A stretch of 55,284 bases of DNA from Pseudomonadota bacterium (GCA_029779845.1 JAKOZT010000139.1:1-55284), one strand, 5' to 3'. Counted from the stretch's first letter, positions 28,951-41,382 are shown. The notes: generated by a model from the sequence alone, not told the origin. A program made the numbers and translations.

Positions 28951-29448
28951 TCAGTTCTTTCTCAGCGTATCGAGCAGCTCGTCGAGCCGCTCGGTGCCCA
29001 TGAAGCTGCACATCTCGCGGTCGTTGACCAGCAGCACCGGCGCGTCGGCGCAGGCGCCCAGGCACTCGCTGTGCTGCACGGTGAACTTGCCGTCGGCCGT
29101 GGTGCCGCCGTCTTCCACGCCGAGCTTGCCGCAGACGTGATCGAGCGCCTTCTGGCCGCCGCGCAGCTGGCACGGCAGGTTGGTGCAGACGTTCAGCTTG
29201 TACCTGCCGACCGGCTGCTGGTTGTACATGTTGTAGAAGGTCGTGACCTCGTGCACCGCGATCGGCGGCATGCCGAGCACCTCGGCGAGCGCCTTCTCGC
29301 TCTCGGCCGAGACGAAGCCCTGCTCCTGCTGGATGATGGCCAGGCAGGCCATCACCGCGGACTGCTTCTGGTCGGCCGGGTACTTGGCGACTTCGCGCGC
29401 GAAGCGCGCCAGCGTGGATTCGGAGAAGCTCATCGTTGCGCTGCTCAT
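28951..29448 (-). CDS. nuoE: NADH-quinone oxidoreductase subunit E
   Basis: Thioredoxin-fold [2Fe-2S] subunit (cluster N1a), 165 aa. The ligands are Cys88, Cys93, Cys129 and Cys133 in the CX4C...CX3C arrangement (CTNLPC and CLGAC). It pairs with NuoF at the tip of the peripheral arm. The chosen start overlaps the nuoD stop as ATGA; a second Met at residue 6 is possible. Confidence 0.97.
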   Translation of the reverse strand: MSSATMSFSESTLARFAREVAKYPADQKQSAVMACLAIIQQEQGFVSAESEKALAEVLGMPPIAVHEVTTFYNMYNQQPVGRYKLNVCTNLPCQLRGGQKALDHVCGKLGVEDGGTTADGKFTVQHSECLGACADAPVLLVNDREMCSFMGTERLDELLDTLRKN

Positions 29449-30698
29449 CGGTCGATCTCGCCGAAGACGATGTCCATCGTGCCGATCACCGCGACGGCGT
29501 CGGCGATCATGTGGCCGCGCGACATCTCGTCGAGCGCGGCCAGGTGCGCGAAGCCGGGGGCACGGATCTTCAGCCGGTACGGCTTGTTGGCGCCGTCGCT
29601 GACGAGGTAGATGCCGAACTCGCCCTTCGGGTGCTCCACCGCCGCGTAGGCCTCGCCCTCGGGCACGTGGAAGCCCTCGGTGAAGAGCTTGAAGTGGTGG
29701 ATCAGCTCCTCCATGCTGGACTTCATGTCCACGCGCGAGGGCGGCGCCACCTTGTGGTTGTCGGTGATCACCGGGCCGGGGTTGGCGCGCAGCCAGTCGA
29801 CGCACTGCTTGATGATGCGGTTGCTCTGGCGCATCTCCTCGATGCGCACCAGGTAGCGGTCGTAGGTGTCGCCGTTCACGCCGACCGGCACGTCGAAGTC
29901 CATCTTCGCGTAGACGTCGTAGGGCTGGTTCTTGCGCAGGTCCCACGCGATGCCCGAGCCGCGCAGCATCGCGCCGGTGAAGCCGAGGTTGAGCGCGCGC
30001 TCGGGGCTGACCACGCCGATGCCCACGGTGCGCTGCTTCCAGATGCGGTTGTCGGTCAGCAGCGTCTCGTACTCGTCGACGTAGGTCGGGAAGCGCGCGA
30101 CGAAGTCGGCTATAAAGTCGAGCAGCGAGCCCTGGCGGTTCTCGTTCAGCCGCGCGATCGCCTTGGCGTTGCGGATCTTGTTCGGCTGGTACTGCGGCAT
30201 CGCGTCGGGCAGGTCGCGGTAGACGCCGCCCGGGCGGAAGTAGGCCGCGTGCATGCGCGCGCCGGAGGCCGCCTCGTACATGTCGAACAGGTCTTCGCGC
30301 TCGCGGAAGCAGTAGATGAAGATGTTCATCGCACCGCAATCCAGGCCGTGGCAGCCGAGCCAGAGCAGGTGGTTCAGCAGCCGCGTGATCTCGCTGAACA
30401 TCACGCGGATGTACTGCGCGCGCTCGGGCACCTCGATGCCCAGCAGCTTCTCGATCGCCAGGCAGTACGCATGCTCGTTGCACATCATCGACACGTAGTC
30501 GAGACGGTCCATGTACGGCAGCGACTGGATGAAGGTCTTGCTCTCGGCCAGCTTCTCGGTGGCGCGGTGCAGCAGGCCGATGTGCGGATCGGCGCGCTGG
30601 ATCACCTCGCCGTCGAGCTCGAGCACGAGGCGCAGCACGCCGTGCGCGGCCGGGTGCTGCGGGCCGAAGTTGAGGGTGTAGTTCTTGATCTCGGCCAT
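29445..30698 (-). CDS. nuoD: NADH-quinone oxidoreductase subunit D
   Basis: 49-kDa-type subunit, 417 aa, related to the large subunit of NiFe hydrogenase but without metal ligands. It forms the quinone-binding cavity with NuoB; the [13 protein letters not shown] block near the N-terminus holds the conserved histidines. The start [12 protein letters not shown] gives the usual family length; the nine codons upstream are a reading of the intergenic repeat. GGGAG lies 10 nt before the ATG. Confidence 0.97.
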   Translation of the reverse strand: MAEIKNYTLNFGPQHPAAHGVLRLVLELDGEVIQRADPHIGLLHRATEKLAESKTFIQSLPYMDRLDYVSMMCNEHAYCLAIEKLLGIEVPERAQYIRVMFSEITRLLNHLLWLGCHGLDCGAMNIFIYCFREREDLFDMYEAASGARMHAAYFRPGGVYRDLPDAMPQYQPNKIRNAKAIARLNENRQGSLLDFIADFVARFPTYVDEYETLLTDNRIWKQRTVGIGVVSPERALNLGFTGAMLRGSGIAWDLRKNQPYDVYAKMDFDVPVGVNGDTYDRYLVRIEEMRQSNRIIKQCVDWLRANPGPVITDNHKVAPPSRVDMKSSMEELIHHFKLFTEGFHVPEGEAYAAVEHPKGEFGIYLVSDGANKPYRLKIRAPGFAHLAALDEMSRGHMIADAVAVIGTMDIVFGEIDR

Positions 30699-30703
30699 GT
30701 CAG

Positions 30704-30783
30704 GGCTCCCGCCGGGCCGTCCCAAGGGAGGCTTGCGCCCCCTCGGGGGGCAGCGAACGCAAGTGAGCTTGGGGGTGCCAGTT
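30704..30783. repeat. Palindromic intergenic repeat between nuoC and nuoD
   Basis: The 87-nt gap between nuoC and nuoD is filled by a GC-rich element with nested inverted repeats: an inner hairpin GCCCCCTCGGGGGGC (30737-30751), arms CTTGCG and CGCAAG around it, and outer arms CCAAG and CTTGG. I recall near-identical elements scattered between genes in many Burkholderiales genomes. It interrupts an otherwise tight operon and may act as an RNA-stability or partial terminator element. Confidence 0.7.
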
Positions 30784-30785
30784 CA

Positions 30786-31382
30786 TCAGTGCAGACCGCC
30801 GTAGTTGTCTTCTCGGATGATGCGCGGCGTGATCTCGCGCGGCTCGATGGTCACCGGCTGGTAGACCACGCGGCGCTGATCGGCGTCGTAGCGCATCTCG
30901 ACGTGGCCGCTGGTCGGGAAGTCCTTGCGGAACGGATGACCGATGAAGCCGTAGTCGGTGAGGATGCGGCGCAGGTCGAGGTGGCCCTCGAAGATGATGC
31001 CGTACAGATCGAAGGCCTCGCGCTCGAACCAGTTGGCCGAGCTCCACACCTCGCACAGCGACTTGACCACCGGCACGTCGTCGTCGGGCGCGAACACCTT
31101 CAGGCGCACGCGCCAGTTCTTCGATACGGACAGCAGGTGCGACACCGCGCAGAAGCGCGGGCCTTCCCAGGGCTGGTCTTTCCAGCCGGCGTAGTCGACG
31201 CCGCACAGATCGATCAGCTGCTCGAACTTCAGATCGGCATGGTCGCGCAGCGTGCGCGCGGCATCGAGGTAGTCGACGGCCGAGACCGTCACGGTGATCT
31301 CGCCGCGGTCGCGCACCAGCTTCTTCAGCCGGGCGCCGAGCGCGGATTCCAGGGCCGCCTGGAGCGAATCCAATTTGCTCAT
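30786..31382 (-). CDS. nuoC: NADH-quinone oxidoreductase subunit C
   Basis: 30-kDa-type peripheral-arm subunit, 198 aa, not fused to NuoD. The family signature ERE(A)[16 protein letters not shown] is present, followed by [16 protein letters not shown]. Structural subunit that holds NuoD and NuoG together; no cofactor. It is 10 nt after nuoB and is separated from nuoD by the palindromic repeat. Confidence 0.97.
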   Translation of the reverse strand: MSKLDSLQAALESALGARLKKLVRDRGEITVTVSAVDYLDAARTLRDHADLKFEQLIDLCGVDYAGWKDQPWEGPRFCAVSHLLSVSKNWRVRLKVFAPDDDVPVVKSLCEVWSSANWFEREAFDLYGIIFEGHLDLRRILTDYGFIGHPFRKDFPTSGHVEMRYDADQRRVVYQPVTIEPREITPRIIREDNYGGLH

Positions 31383-31392
31383 CGTGTTCTTC

Positions 31393-31869
<477 letters not shown>

Positions 31870-31884
31870 GTCGGTGCTCTCAGC

Positions 31885-32244
31885 TCATTCCCAGTCGAGG
31901 GCGCCCTTTTTCCACTCGTAGGCGAAGCCGACGACGAGGATGCCCAGGAAAATCATCATGGCCCAGAAGCCTGACGCGCCGATTTCATTCAGCGACACGG
32001 CCCACGGGAAGAGGAACGCGATCTCGAGATCGAACAGGATGAAGAGGATCGCGACGAGGTAGTAGCGCACGTCGAACTTCATGCGCGCGTCTTCGAAGGC
32101 CTCGAAGCCGCATTCGTACGGAGAGTTCTTCGCGGCGTCGGGCCGGCGCGGCCCGAGCAGGAAGCCGAGAACCTGGGGAGCCACCCCGACCCCGACGCCC
32201 ACCAGGATGAAGAGGATGACGGGGAGGTAGGCTTCCAGATTCAT
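31885..32244 (-). CDS. nuoA: NADH-quinone oxidoreductase subunit A
   Basis: Small membrane subunit of 119 aa with three helices; the loop [20 protein letters not shown] contains the conserved cysteine that senses the active/deactive state in related complexes. First gene of the complex I set. Its ATG is only 14 nt after the CCA end of the tRNA-Leu, and the short leader GACACCTGCCTCTC shows no Shine-Dalgarno sequence. Confidence 0.97.
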   Translation of the reverse strand: MNLEAYLPVILFILVGVGVGVAPQVLGFLLGPRRPDAAKNSPYECGFEAFEDARMKFDVRYYLVAILFILFDLEIAFLFPWAVSLNEIGASGFWAMMIFLGILVVGFAYEWKKGALDWE

Positions 32245-32258
32245 GAGAGGCAGGTGTC

Positions 32259-32343
32259 TGGTGCCGACGGCGAGACTCGAACTCGCACAGCTTTCGCCAC
32301 TACCCCCTCAAGATAGCGTGTCTACCAATTTCACCACGTCGGC
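32259..32343 (-). tRNA. tRNA-Leu (anticodon GAG)
   Basis: An 85-nt class II tRNA with encoded CCA. The acceptor arms GCCGACG and CGTCGGC pair perfectly, the anticodon loop is TTGAGGG (anticodon GAG, reading CUC and CUU), the anticodon stem is CTATC/GGTAG, a long variable arm follows as expected for leucine, and the T arm is GCGAG-TTCGAGT-CTCGC. It sits between secG and nuoA in the same direction. Confidence 0.97.
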
Positions 32344-32409
32344 CGCGTACTTACGTAGTACTCACGGAGTGCCGGCTTGCATGAGGAGTGGCTTGCCGAA
32401 CAGCCTCGC

Positions 32410-32415
32410 ATTCTA
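32410..32415 (-). promoter_or_regulatory. Possible -10 box upstream of tRNA-Leu and nuo
   Basis: The minus strand reads TAGAAT within TTAGAATGC, 67 nt before the tRNA 5 prime end, in the 143-nt spacer after secG. No good -35 was found at the right distance. The same spacer has a short dyad GTACT-TACGT-AGTAC at 32347-32361. If real, this promoter would drive the tRNA and complex I genes apart from the upstream operon. Confidence 0.35.
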
Positions 32416-32486
32416 ACCAGTTTCCCTGGGATTCCCCGCGTTGACGCACCCTTTCGTTGCGATGCGACAGCGCGGTTTGCGCCGGA

Positions 32487-32870
32487 TCACTTCGAGGCCG
32501 CGGGGGCGGGCGCGCTCGCCGCGCCGGGCACCAATGCGGCGCCGGTCGGCGCCGGCGCGCTCGGTGCGCTGGCGGCCGGCGCGGCGCTGCCTTCGAGCAC
32601 GCTGGAGCCGCCGCTCGGGCGCGACGCGACGCGGTCGTTGGCGTAGAAGGCCAGCGCCAGCGTCGCGGCGAAGAAGACGGTCGCGCACACCGCCGTGGAG
32701 CGCGACAGGAAGTTCGCGCTGCCGGTGGCGCCGAACAGGCTGCCCGAGGCGCCGCTGCCGAACGAGGCGCCCATGTCGGCGCCCTTGCCGTGCTGCACCA
32801 GCACCAGGCCGATCATCACCAGCGCCGAGATGATCTGCAGCGCGATCAGCAGGTTGTGGAGGAAATTCAT
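32487..32870 (-). CDS. secG: Preprotein translocase subunit SecG
   Basis: Membrane subunit of the SecYEG protein export channel, 127 aa. Two helices (about residues 4-22 and 55-72) flank the family loop GLVLVQHGKGADMGASFG. The C-terminal 45 residues are a low-complexity tail rich in Ala, Pro and Ser, common in betaproteobacterial SecG. It follows tpiA by 23 nt. Confidence 0.95.
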   Translation of the reverse strand: MNFLHNLLIALQIISALVMIGLVLVQHGKGADMGASFGSGASGSLFGATGSANFLSRSTAVCATVFFAATLALAFYANDRVASRPSGGSSVLEGSAAPAASAPSAPAPTGAALVPGAASAPAPAASK

Positions 32871-32893
32871 TCGTGTGGACTCCGAGGATTCGT

Positions 32894-33637
<744 letters not shown>

Positions 33638-33657
33638 CGTGTCTCTTCCTTGCGTGT

Positions 33658-34644
33658 TCACCAGCTCAGCACGATCTTGCCGACGTGCTGGTTCGATTCC
33701 ATCAGCGCGTGCGCCTCGTGCGCCTGCGCGGCCTCGAAGGTCTTGAAGATCACCGGGCGCACGCGCCCGGCTTCGATCCACGGCCAGACGTTGTCGCGCA
33801 GCGCGCGCGCGATCGCCGCCTTGAAGGCGACCGGGCGCGGCCGCAGCGTCGAGCCGGTGATCGTCAGCCGCTTGCGCAGCACCAGGCCGGCGTCGAAGTT
33901 CGATTCGATGCCACCTTGCACCGCGATGATCACGAGGCGCCCGTCCTCGGCGAGGCAGCCGACCTCGCGCGCCACGTAGTCGCCCGCCACCATGTCGAGG
34001 ATCACGTCGGCGCCCTTGCCTTCGGTGAGGCGCTTCACCTCGGCGACGAAGTCGTGGGTGCGGTAGTTGATCGCATGGTCGGCGCCGAGCGCGCGGCAGG
34101 CGGCGCACTTCTCGTCGCTGCCGGCGGTGGCGATCACCGTCGCGCCGGCCGCCTTGGCGAGCTGGATCGCGGTGACGCCGATGCCGCTGGTGCCGCCTTG
34201 CACCAGCAGCGTCTCGCCGGCCTGCAGGCGCGCACGCTCGAACACGTTCGACCACACGGTGAAGAAGGTCTCGGGCAGGCTGGCCGCTTCGACGTCGGTC
34301 AGGCCGCTGGGCGCCGGCAGGCACTGCTCGGCCGGCGCCACGCACAGCTGCGCGTAGCCGCCGCCGGCCACCAGCGCGCAGACGCGGTCGCCGCTCCTGA
34401 AGCCGGCCGCCGCCATCGCCGAGGTGTCGCCGCCGACGATGGTGCCGGCCACTTCCAGCCCGGGCAGGTCGGACGCGCCCGCCGGCGGCGGGTAGACGCC
34501 CTTGCGCTGCAGCACGTCGGGGCGGTTCACGCCCGCGGCCGCCACGCGGATCAGCAGCTCGCCCGCGCCGGCCACCGGGTCGGGCCGCTCGACGAGCTGC
34601 AGCACCTCGGGCGCGCCCGGGCGCGCGATCGCGATCGCCTTCAT
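33658..34644 (-). CDS. NAD(P)H quinone oxidoreductase (zinc-free MDR, PIG3-like)
   Basis: Medium-chain dehydrogenase/reductase of 328 aa that lacks the catalytic and structural zinc cysteines, as in the quinone oxidoreductase/PIG3 branch. GroES-like N-terminal domain ([17 protein letters not shown]) and Rossmann domain with [18 protein letters not shown]. It probably reduces quinones with NADPH. The start [10 protein letters not shown] is 7 nt after the pnp stop; the extra upstream codons of the open frame lie inside pnp. Confidence 0.9.
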   Translation of the reverse strand: MKAIAIARPGAPEVLQLVERPDPVAGAGELLIRVAAAGVNRPDVLQRKGVYPPPAGASDLPGLEVAGTIVGGDTSAMAAAGFRSGDRVCALVAGGGYAQLCVAPAEQCLPAPSGLTDVEAASLPETFFTVWSNVFERARLQAGETLLVQGGTSGIGVTAIQLAKAAGATVIATAGSDEKCAACRALGADHAINYRTHDFVAEVKRLTEGKGADVILDMVAGDYVAREVGCLAEDGRLVIIAVQGGIESNFDAGLVLRKRLTITGSTLRPRPVAFKAAIARALRDNVWPWIEAGRVRPVIFKTFEAAQAHEAHALMESNQHVGKIVLSW

Positions 34645-34651
34645 GCGCGCA

Positions 34652-36802
<2,151 letters not shown>

Positions 36803-36849
36803 CGGGTTCTCCCATCCTGGTTGAGAGTGTCGGCCTCCTGGCGCGATGC

Positions 36850-36888
36850 CATTCCAGCGGCGCTCGTCGCCGCAACGCTGCTGGAATG
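36850..36888 (-). promoter_or_regulatory. Stem-loop in the pnp leader
   Basis: A 13-bp inverted repeat, CATTCCAGCGGCG (36850-36862) and CGCTGCTGGAATG (36876-36888) with one wobble pair and a 13-nt loop, stands 47 nt before the pnp start, between rpsO and pnp. There is no T-tract, so it is not an intrinsic terminator. In E. coli an RNase III-cleaved hairpin in this place allows PNPase to repress its own mRNA; this one is a fair candidate for the same task. Confidence 0.7.
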
Positions 36889-36976
36889 ACACATCGTCAT
36901 CGGTGGCTGCCGGACACCAAAAGCGAAGAGCCTGTGCTGGCGGATTCCAGACAGGCCCCTCGGGTTCATCGCCGGC

Positions 36977-37240
36977 TTACTTACGCAGGCCCAGCTTGGC
37001 GATCAGCGCGGTGTAGCGGTCCGCGTCGCGGTCCTTCAGGTAGGCCAGCAGGCTCTTGCGCTGATTCACCAGCTTGAGCAGGCCGCGGCGGCCGTGGTGG
37101 TCCTTGGCGTGGGTCTTGAAGTGCGGCGTCAGTTCGTTGATGCGCGCGGTCAGCAGCGCGACCTGAACTTCGGGGGAGCCGGTGTCGTTGGCTCCGCGGG
37201 CGTTGGCCTTGACGATCTCGGCCTTGTTGATGGCGGTCAT
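36977..37240 (-). CDS. rpsO: 30S ribosomal protein S15
   Basis: Primary 16S rRNA-binding protein of the platform, 87 aa, with the family core [20 protein letters not shown] that contacts 16S helix 22. Complete and of usual length (88-89 aa in most species). AGAGGAAAC precedes the ATG but lies within a predicted hairpin. First gene of the rpsO-pnp transcript. Confidence 0.98.
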   Translation of the reverse strand: MTAINKAEIVKANARGANDTGSPEVQVALLTARINELTPHFKTHAKDHHGRRGLLKLVNQRKSLLAYLKDRDADRYTALIAKLGLRK

Positions 37241-37266
37241 TCGAGTTTCCTCTGTGGGGAAACCGA
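37241..37266 (-). promoter_or_regulatory. Hairpin covering the rpsO ribosome binding site
   Basis: On the mRNA strand TCGGTTTCC (37258-37266) pairs with GGAAACTCGA (37241-37250, one bulged T) around a 7-nt loop CCACAGA. The stem abuts the ATG and sequesters the GGA of the ribosome site. A further inverted repeat, CGGTTTCAC/GTGAAACCG (37301-37309 and 37322-37330), lies upstream. S15 represses its own translation in several bacteria through different leader folds, so this may be the local version. Confidence 0.6.
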
Positions 37267-37379
37267 GCGCGCGCCCTGCTGGGCACTCCGCCGCGGTTTC
37301 CGGTTTCACTTGCGGACGCCGGTGAAACCGACCGGCGCCGTGCCTGTTCACACCCGGTGCCCGAGCGCAAAACCTGTGG

Positions 37380-37385
37380 ATTATA
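37380..37385 (-). promoter_or_regulatory. -10 box of the rpsO promoter
   Basis: A perfect TATAAT on the minus strand, giving a leader of about 130 nt for rpsO. It overlaps the end of the aminotransferase gene upstream. No TTGACA-like element is found at 16-18 nt, so recognition may lean on the -10 and its preceding GGC. Confidence 0.6.
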
Positions 37386-37388
37386 GCC

Positions 37389-38540
37389 CTAGCGTCCGAG
37401 GGCGCGTGCCAGCCGCTTCACCCCGGCCGCCAGGCGCGCCGGGTCGCGCGAGGCGAAGCACCAGCGCAGCCAGCCCTCGGCCTCCGGCCCGAAAGCCGCG
37501 CCCGGCGCCAGCCCGAGGCCGACCTCGGCGACCAGCCGCTTGGCGAAGGCGAGCGAGTCGTCCTGCCCGTCGACACGGAAGAAGGCGTACATGCCGCCAT
37601 CGGGCACGGCCACCGAGACGCCCGGCAGCGCCGCCAGCGCGCTCAGCAGCGTGTCGCGGCAGGCCTTCATGCGCGCGGTCAGCGCCGGCACGAACTCGTC
37701 GGCGTGCGCCAGGCCGGCCAGCCCGCCGCGCTGCACGAACACCGGCGCGCACGAGGTGTTGAACTCGATCAGCTTGCCCATCGCCTCGACCAGCGCCGGC
37801 GGCGCGACCATCCAGCCGAGCCGCCAGCCGGTCATCAGGAAGCTCTTCGAGAAGCTGTGCACGACGACGAGCCGGTCGTCGGCCGTCGCGATGTCGAGGA
37901 AGCTCGGCGCACAGCGCGCGCCGTCGCGGTAGTAGAGGCGCTCGTAGACCTCGTCGGCGACGATCCAGGTACCGGTGCGGCGGCAGTGCTCGAGGATCGC
38001 CTGCTGCTCGGCGCGCTCCAGCGTCCAGCCGGTCGGGTTGTTCGGCGCGTTGACGAGCAGCACGCGCGTGTCCGGCGTCACCGCGGCGACCAAGGCATCG
38101 AGATCGAGCTTCCAGGCGCCCTGCTCCGCCTTCAGCGGCACGCGCGTCACGCGCGCGCCGAGGATCTGCGGCTGCGCGGTGAGATTCGGCCACACCGGCA
38201 CCACCGCCACCACCTCGTCGCCGGCGCCGGCCAGCGCCTGCATCGCCAGCATCAGCGCGTTGACGCCCGAGGACGTGACGGCGATGCGCTCGGCGCCCAG
38301 CGGCGCGTGCAGGCCCGAGGCGTAGCGCGCGATCGCCTCGCGCAATTCGGGCAGGCCGAGGTTGTGCGAGTAGAAGGTCTCGCCGCCTTCCAGCGAGGCG
38401 GCGGCGGCTTCGCGCACGAAGGCGGGCGTCACCTCGTCGCTCTCGCCGAACCAGAAGGCGAGCACGTCGCTGCGGCCCAGGCCGGCGTTGGCGACTTCGC
38501 GGATCTTCGAGGCGGGCAGTTGGTCGATCACGGCTCTCAT
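37389..38540 (-). CDS. Class I/II pyridoxal-phosphate aminotransferase
   Basis: Fold-type I aminotransferase of 383 aa. PLP residues are visible: Lys232 forms the Schiff base ([15 protein letters not shown]), with Asn167 in NAPNNPTG, Asp196 and Tyr199 in ADEVYE, and the C-terminal Arg in the [11 protein letters not shown] region for the substrate carboxylate. An aspartate or aromatic aminotransferase role is likely, but the amino acid cannot be fixed. Its start overlaps the stop of the binding-protein gene by four bases, so it is translated with it. Confidence 0.9.
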   Translation of the reverse strand: MRAVIDQLPASKIREVANAGLGRSDVLAFWFGESDEVTPAFVREAAAASLEGGETFYSHNLGLPELREAIARYASGLHAPLGAERIAVTSSGVNALMLAMQALAGAGDEVVAVVPVWPNLTAQPQILGARVTRVPLKAEQGAWKLDLDALVAAVTPDTRVLLVNAPNNPTGWTLERAEQQAILEHCRRTGTWIVADEVYERLYYRDGARCAPSFLDIATADDRLVVVHSFSKSFLMTGWRLGWMVAPPALVEAMGKLIEFNTSCAPVFVQRGGLAGLAHADEFVPALTARMKACRDTLLSALAALPGVSVAVPDGGMYAFFRVDGQDDSLAFAKRLVAEVGLGLAPGAAFGPEAEGWLRWCFASRDPARLAAGVKRLARALGR

Positions 38541-39802
38541 GGGCGCTCCATCGCGCAGCGGTGCGCTTGTTCGGTGGCGCGGGCATCGAAGGCGCGCAGC
38601 GTGCGGAAGCCGTAGCCCGAGCCCTCATTGTCGACGCGCACGCCGGGGGCGCCGAGCTTGTCCATCACGCTGACGACCAGCGGCTGCATCAGCTGGTGGT
38701 CGGCCGCGCGCATCGTGCCGGCGTGCAGGCCGCCGAGCGTGGCGCCGTCGTGGCGCAGCCCTTCGAGCGCGCGCGCCACCGCGCTGGCCTCGGCGCTGCC
38801 GGCGCGCTCGATCGCCGCGGCCAGCATCTCCACCATCAGCTGCATGCGCGCATGCTGGTAGTCTTCCTCGGGCTTGGGGAAGCGCGCGCGGAAGGCGGCG
38901 TGGAAGTCCCGCGAGGCTGGCGTATCGACGTTCGGGTGCCACTCGGCCACCGCCAGCACGCGGCCCACGCCGGCCTCGCCGATGGCCGCCGGCGCGCCCA
39001 GCGCGTTGCCGTAGAAGCTGTAGATGCGCGCCTCGACGCCTACCTCGCGCAGCGCCTTGACCAGCAGCGTCAGGTCGTTGCCCCAGTTGCCGGTCAGCAC
39101 CGCCTGCGCGCCGCTGGCCTTGACCTTCATCGCGTAGGGCAGGAAGTCCTTCACGCGGCCGATCGGGTGCAGTTCGTCGCCGACGATCTCGACGTCCGGC
39201 CGCGCCGCGGCGATGCGCTCGCGCGCCTCGCGCCGCACGTGCTGGCCGAAACTGTAGTCCTGGCCGATCAGGTAGATCCTCTTCGTCGCGGCGTCGGCGC
39301 GCAGCACCTCCACCAGCGCGGCCAGCCGCATGTCGGCATGCGCGTCGAAGCGGAAGTGCCAGAAGCTGCACTTCTCGTTGGTCAGCGCGGGATCGACCGC
39401 CGAGTAGTTGAGCAGCAGCGCGCGCGCATCCGGCGAACGCGCGTTGTGCTTGTTCAGCGCCTCGACGATCGCCGCCGCCACCGCCGAGCTGTTGCCCTGC
39501 GTGACGAAGGCCACGCGCCGGTCCAGCGCGGCGCGCAGCATCGCCAGCGACTCCTCGCTGGCACCCTTGCCGTCGTAGCGTTGCAGCTCGAAGGGCCGCG
39601 CGCCGCCGGGCAGCCTGACGCCGCCGCGCTGGTTGACGCGCTCGACGGCGAACAGCAGGTTGCGGTAGACCGCCTCGCCGGCATTGGCGAAGGGGCCGGA
39701 GAGGCCCTCGATCAGCGCGATCGGGATCGGTTCGGCGGCCTGCGCGGGCAGCGCCAGCAGCGCGGCGCACAGCCACGCGGCGCACATCTTCAGTCGGATC
39801 AT
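38537..39802 (-). CDS. Periplasmic ligand-binding protein (LivJ/branched-chain amino acid type)
   Basis: Exported solute-binding protein of 421 aa of the type I periplasmic-binding (LivJ, Peripla_BP_6) fold. A signal peptide ends at about residue 22 (LPAQAAEP). Two lobes follow; the first starts IPIALIEGLSGPFANAGEAV, the usual opening for this family. No permease or ATPase gene is nearby, so it is an orphan binding protein or works with distant LivHMGF genes. Coupling to an aminotransferase hints at an amino-acid ligand (inference). Confidence 0.87.
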   Translation of the reverse strand: MIRLKMCAAWLCAALLALPAQAAEPIPIALIEGLSGPFANAGEAVYRNLLFAVERVNQRGGVRLPGGARPFELQRYDGKGASEESLAMLRAALDRRVAFVTQGNSSAVAAAIVEALNKHNARSPDARALLLNYSAVDPALTNEKCSFWHFRFDAHADMRLAALVEVLRADAATKRIYLIGQDYSFGQHVRREARERIAAARPDVEIVGDELHPIGRVKDFLPYAMKVKASGAQAVLTGNWGNDLTLLVKALREVGVEARIYSFYGNALGAPAAIGEAGVGRVLAVAEWHPNVDTPASRDFHAAFRARFPKPEEDYQHARMQLMVEMLAAAIERAGSAEASAVARALEGLRHDGATLGGLHAGTMRAADHQLMQPLVVSVMDKLGAPGVRVDNEGSGYGFRTLRAFDARATEQAHRCAMERP

Positions 39803-39814
39803 CGGGCGCGGATT

Positions 39815-40861
39815 CTAGGCGTCGGCACGCACCACATCCGCCAGCGGCCAGCGCGGCCTGACGCCGAAGGCGTAGTCGCGCGTCGCCGCCTGCGCACCGC
39901 TTTGCAGGCGCAGCGCGGCGGCCAGCGCGATCATCGCGCCGTTGTCGGTGCACAGCGCCAGCTCGGGGTAGTGCACGCGCACGCGGCGCTTCGCGCAGGC
40001 TTCGCCGAGCTGGCTGCGCAGCGCGGCGTTCGCGCCCACGCCGCCGGCCACCACGAGGCGGTCGAGTCCGGTGTCCTTCAGCGCGGCAAGCGACTTGCGC
40101 ACCAGCACGTCGACGATCGCCTGCTGCGTGGCCGCGGCCAGGTGCGCCAGATCCTGCTGGCAGACGTTCGGCCCGAGCCTGGCCAGGCGCGTGCGCACCG
40201 CCGTCTTCAGCCCGGCGAAGGAGAAATCGAGGTCGCCGCTGTGCAGCAGCGGGCGCGGCAGGTCGAACACCGCCGCGTCGCCGAACTCCGCCAGCCGCGC
40301 CAGCGCCGGCCCGCCCGGGTAGCCCAGGCCCATCAGCTTGGCCGACTTGTCGAAGGCCTCGCCGGCGGCATCGTCGATGGTCTCGCCCAGCAGTTCGTAC
40401 TGCGCAACGCCGTCGACACGCATCAGCTGCGTGTGCCCGCCCGAGACGAGCAGCGCGACGAAGGGAAAGCTCGGCGGGTCGGCCGAGAGGAAGGGCGACA
40501 GCAGATGCCCTTCGAGGTGGTGCACCGGCAGCGTCGGCCTGCCCAGCGCGGCGGCCAGCGCGCAGGCCACGCCGGCGCCGACGAGCAGCGCGCCGGCCAG
40601 CCCCGGGCCCTGGGTATAGGCGACCACGTCGACGTCGGCCAGCCCGCGGCCGGCCGAGGCCATCACCTGCCGCACCAGCGGCACGACCCGGCGGATGTGG
40701 TCGCGCGAGGCCAGCTCGGGCACCACGCCGCCGTAGGCCTGGTGCATGTCGATCTGGGTGTGCAGCGCATGCGCGAGCAGCGCCGGGGCGCCCTCGCCGC
40801 GCGTTTCGACCAGCGCCACGCCGGTTTCGTCGCACGACGATTCGATGCCGAGAACGTTCAT
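39815..40861 (-). CDS. tsaD: tRNA N6-adenosine threonylcarbamoyltransferase TsaD
   Basis: Catalytic subunit of the t6A37 tRNA modification enzyme, 348 aa, ASKHA fold. It begins with [12 protein letters not shown]; the metal-binding pair is His115 and His119 (HHLEGHLL); [10 protein letters not shown] and [13 protein letters not shown] are the nucleotide-site loops. Required for accurate decoding of ANN codons. It stands 12 nt upstream of the binding-protein gene. Confidence 0.97.
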   Translation of the reverse strand: MNVLGIESSCDETGVALVETRGEGAPALLAHALHTQIDMHQAYGGVVPELASRDHIRRVVPLVRQVMASAGRGLADVDVVAYTQGPGLAGALLVGAGVACALAAALGRPTLPVHHLEGHLLSPFLSADPPSFPFVALLVSGGHTQLMRVDGVAQYELLGETIDDAAGEAFDKSAKLMGLGYPGGPALARLAEFGDAAVFDLPRPLLHSGDLDFSFAGLKTAVRTRLARLGPNVCQQDLAHLAAATQQAIVDVLVRKSLAALKDTGLDRLVVAGGVGANAALRSQLGEACAKRRVRVHYPELALCTDNGAMIALAAALRLQSGAQAATRDYAFGVRPRWPLADVVRADA

Positions 40862-40894
40862 GCGCCGAGTCTACGGCGCCGGTGCCACCCCCCT

Positions 40895-41290
40895 TCAGGC
40901 CAGCGCCGCGGCGCGCATGCGGCGTTTGGCGGCGCACACCGCGGTCTGCCACGGCAACTGGTAGACCGCGCTGTTCAGGCACATCATGCGCACGGCCTCG
41001 TCCACGGCAGCGCCCTCCTCGTCGACGAAGCAGGCGTTCGAGACGATCGACATCGGATCGGCGATCGCCACCACGTCGGGCATCACCTCGCGCCAGTCCC
41101 AGGCGATGCCGAGCATCGCATCGCGCGTCTCGAAGCCCCACAGCAGCTGGCCGTAGCGCAGATGCTTGTCGCCGTCGTCGACGTGCACCGACATGCCGAG
41201 ATGCCGCAAGCGGTGCACCACGCGCTGCCAGTCTTCCAGAGGCGTCGAAACCGTCGGCCACGTCACAATTTTCCAGGCGGGTATCGTCAT
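40895..41290 (-). CDS. RsaM-like (DUF4902) quorum-sensing regulator
   Basis: Small cytosolic protein of 131 aa, tryptophan-rich, with no membrane segment. The central and C-terminal pattern (LWGFETRD, then LGIAWDW, SNACFVDEEG, and YQLPWQTAV) resembles my memory of the RsaM/DUF4902 family, small proteins that repress acyl-homoserine-lactone signalling in Burkholderia and Pseudomonas and are encoded beside luxR or luxI genes. That is also the context here: it is divergent from a LuxR-type gene, 92 nt apart. The family call rests on pattern recall; if wrong, it is a hypothetical protein. Confidence 0.55.
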   Translation of the reverse strand: MTIPAWKIVTWPTVSTPLEDWQRVVHRLRHLGMSVHVDDGDKHLRYGQLLWGFETRDAMLGIAWDWREVMPDVVAIADPMSIVSNACFVDEEGAAVDEAVRMMCLNSAVYQLPWQTAVCAAKRRMRAAALA

Positions 41291-41350
41291 AATGGTCTTC
41301 GCATCTGTTGGAACATACGCAGTGTCGGCCGTCAGGTGCAGACTCTCAAG

Positions 41351-41366
41351 CTGTCAACCTTGGTAG
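41351..41366. promoter_or_regulatory. Imperfect lux-type box before the luxR gene
   Basis: CTGTCAACCTTGGTAG has the CT-N12-AG outline of LuxR-family operators with partial dyad symmetry (five of eight positions). It ends 16 nt before the ATG of the LuxR-type gene, in the divergent spacer, a position better suited to repression or to action on the divergent RsaM-like gene. Confidence 0.35.
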
Positions 41367-41382
41367 TTCGCGCGTTCCGTTC

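Noticed and set aside
25313..29140. Plus-strand open frame of about 1275 codons opposite nuoE, nuoF and nuoG
   Set aside because: Same antisense composition; all three minus-strand genes are unambiguous.
30699..30725. N-terminal extension of NuoD (MGRPGGSPD)
   Set aside because: It is read from the palindromic repeat; the family start is [12 protein letters not shown].
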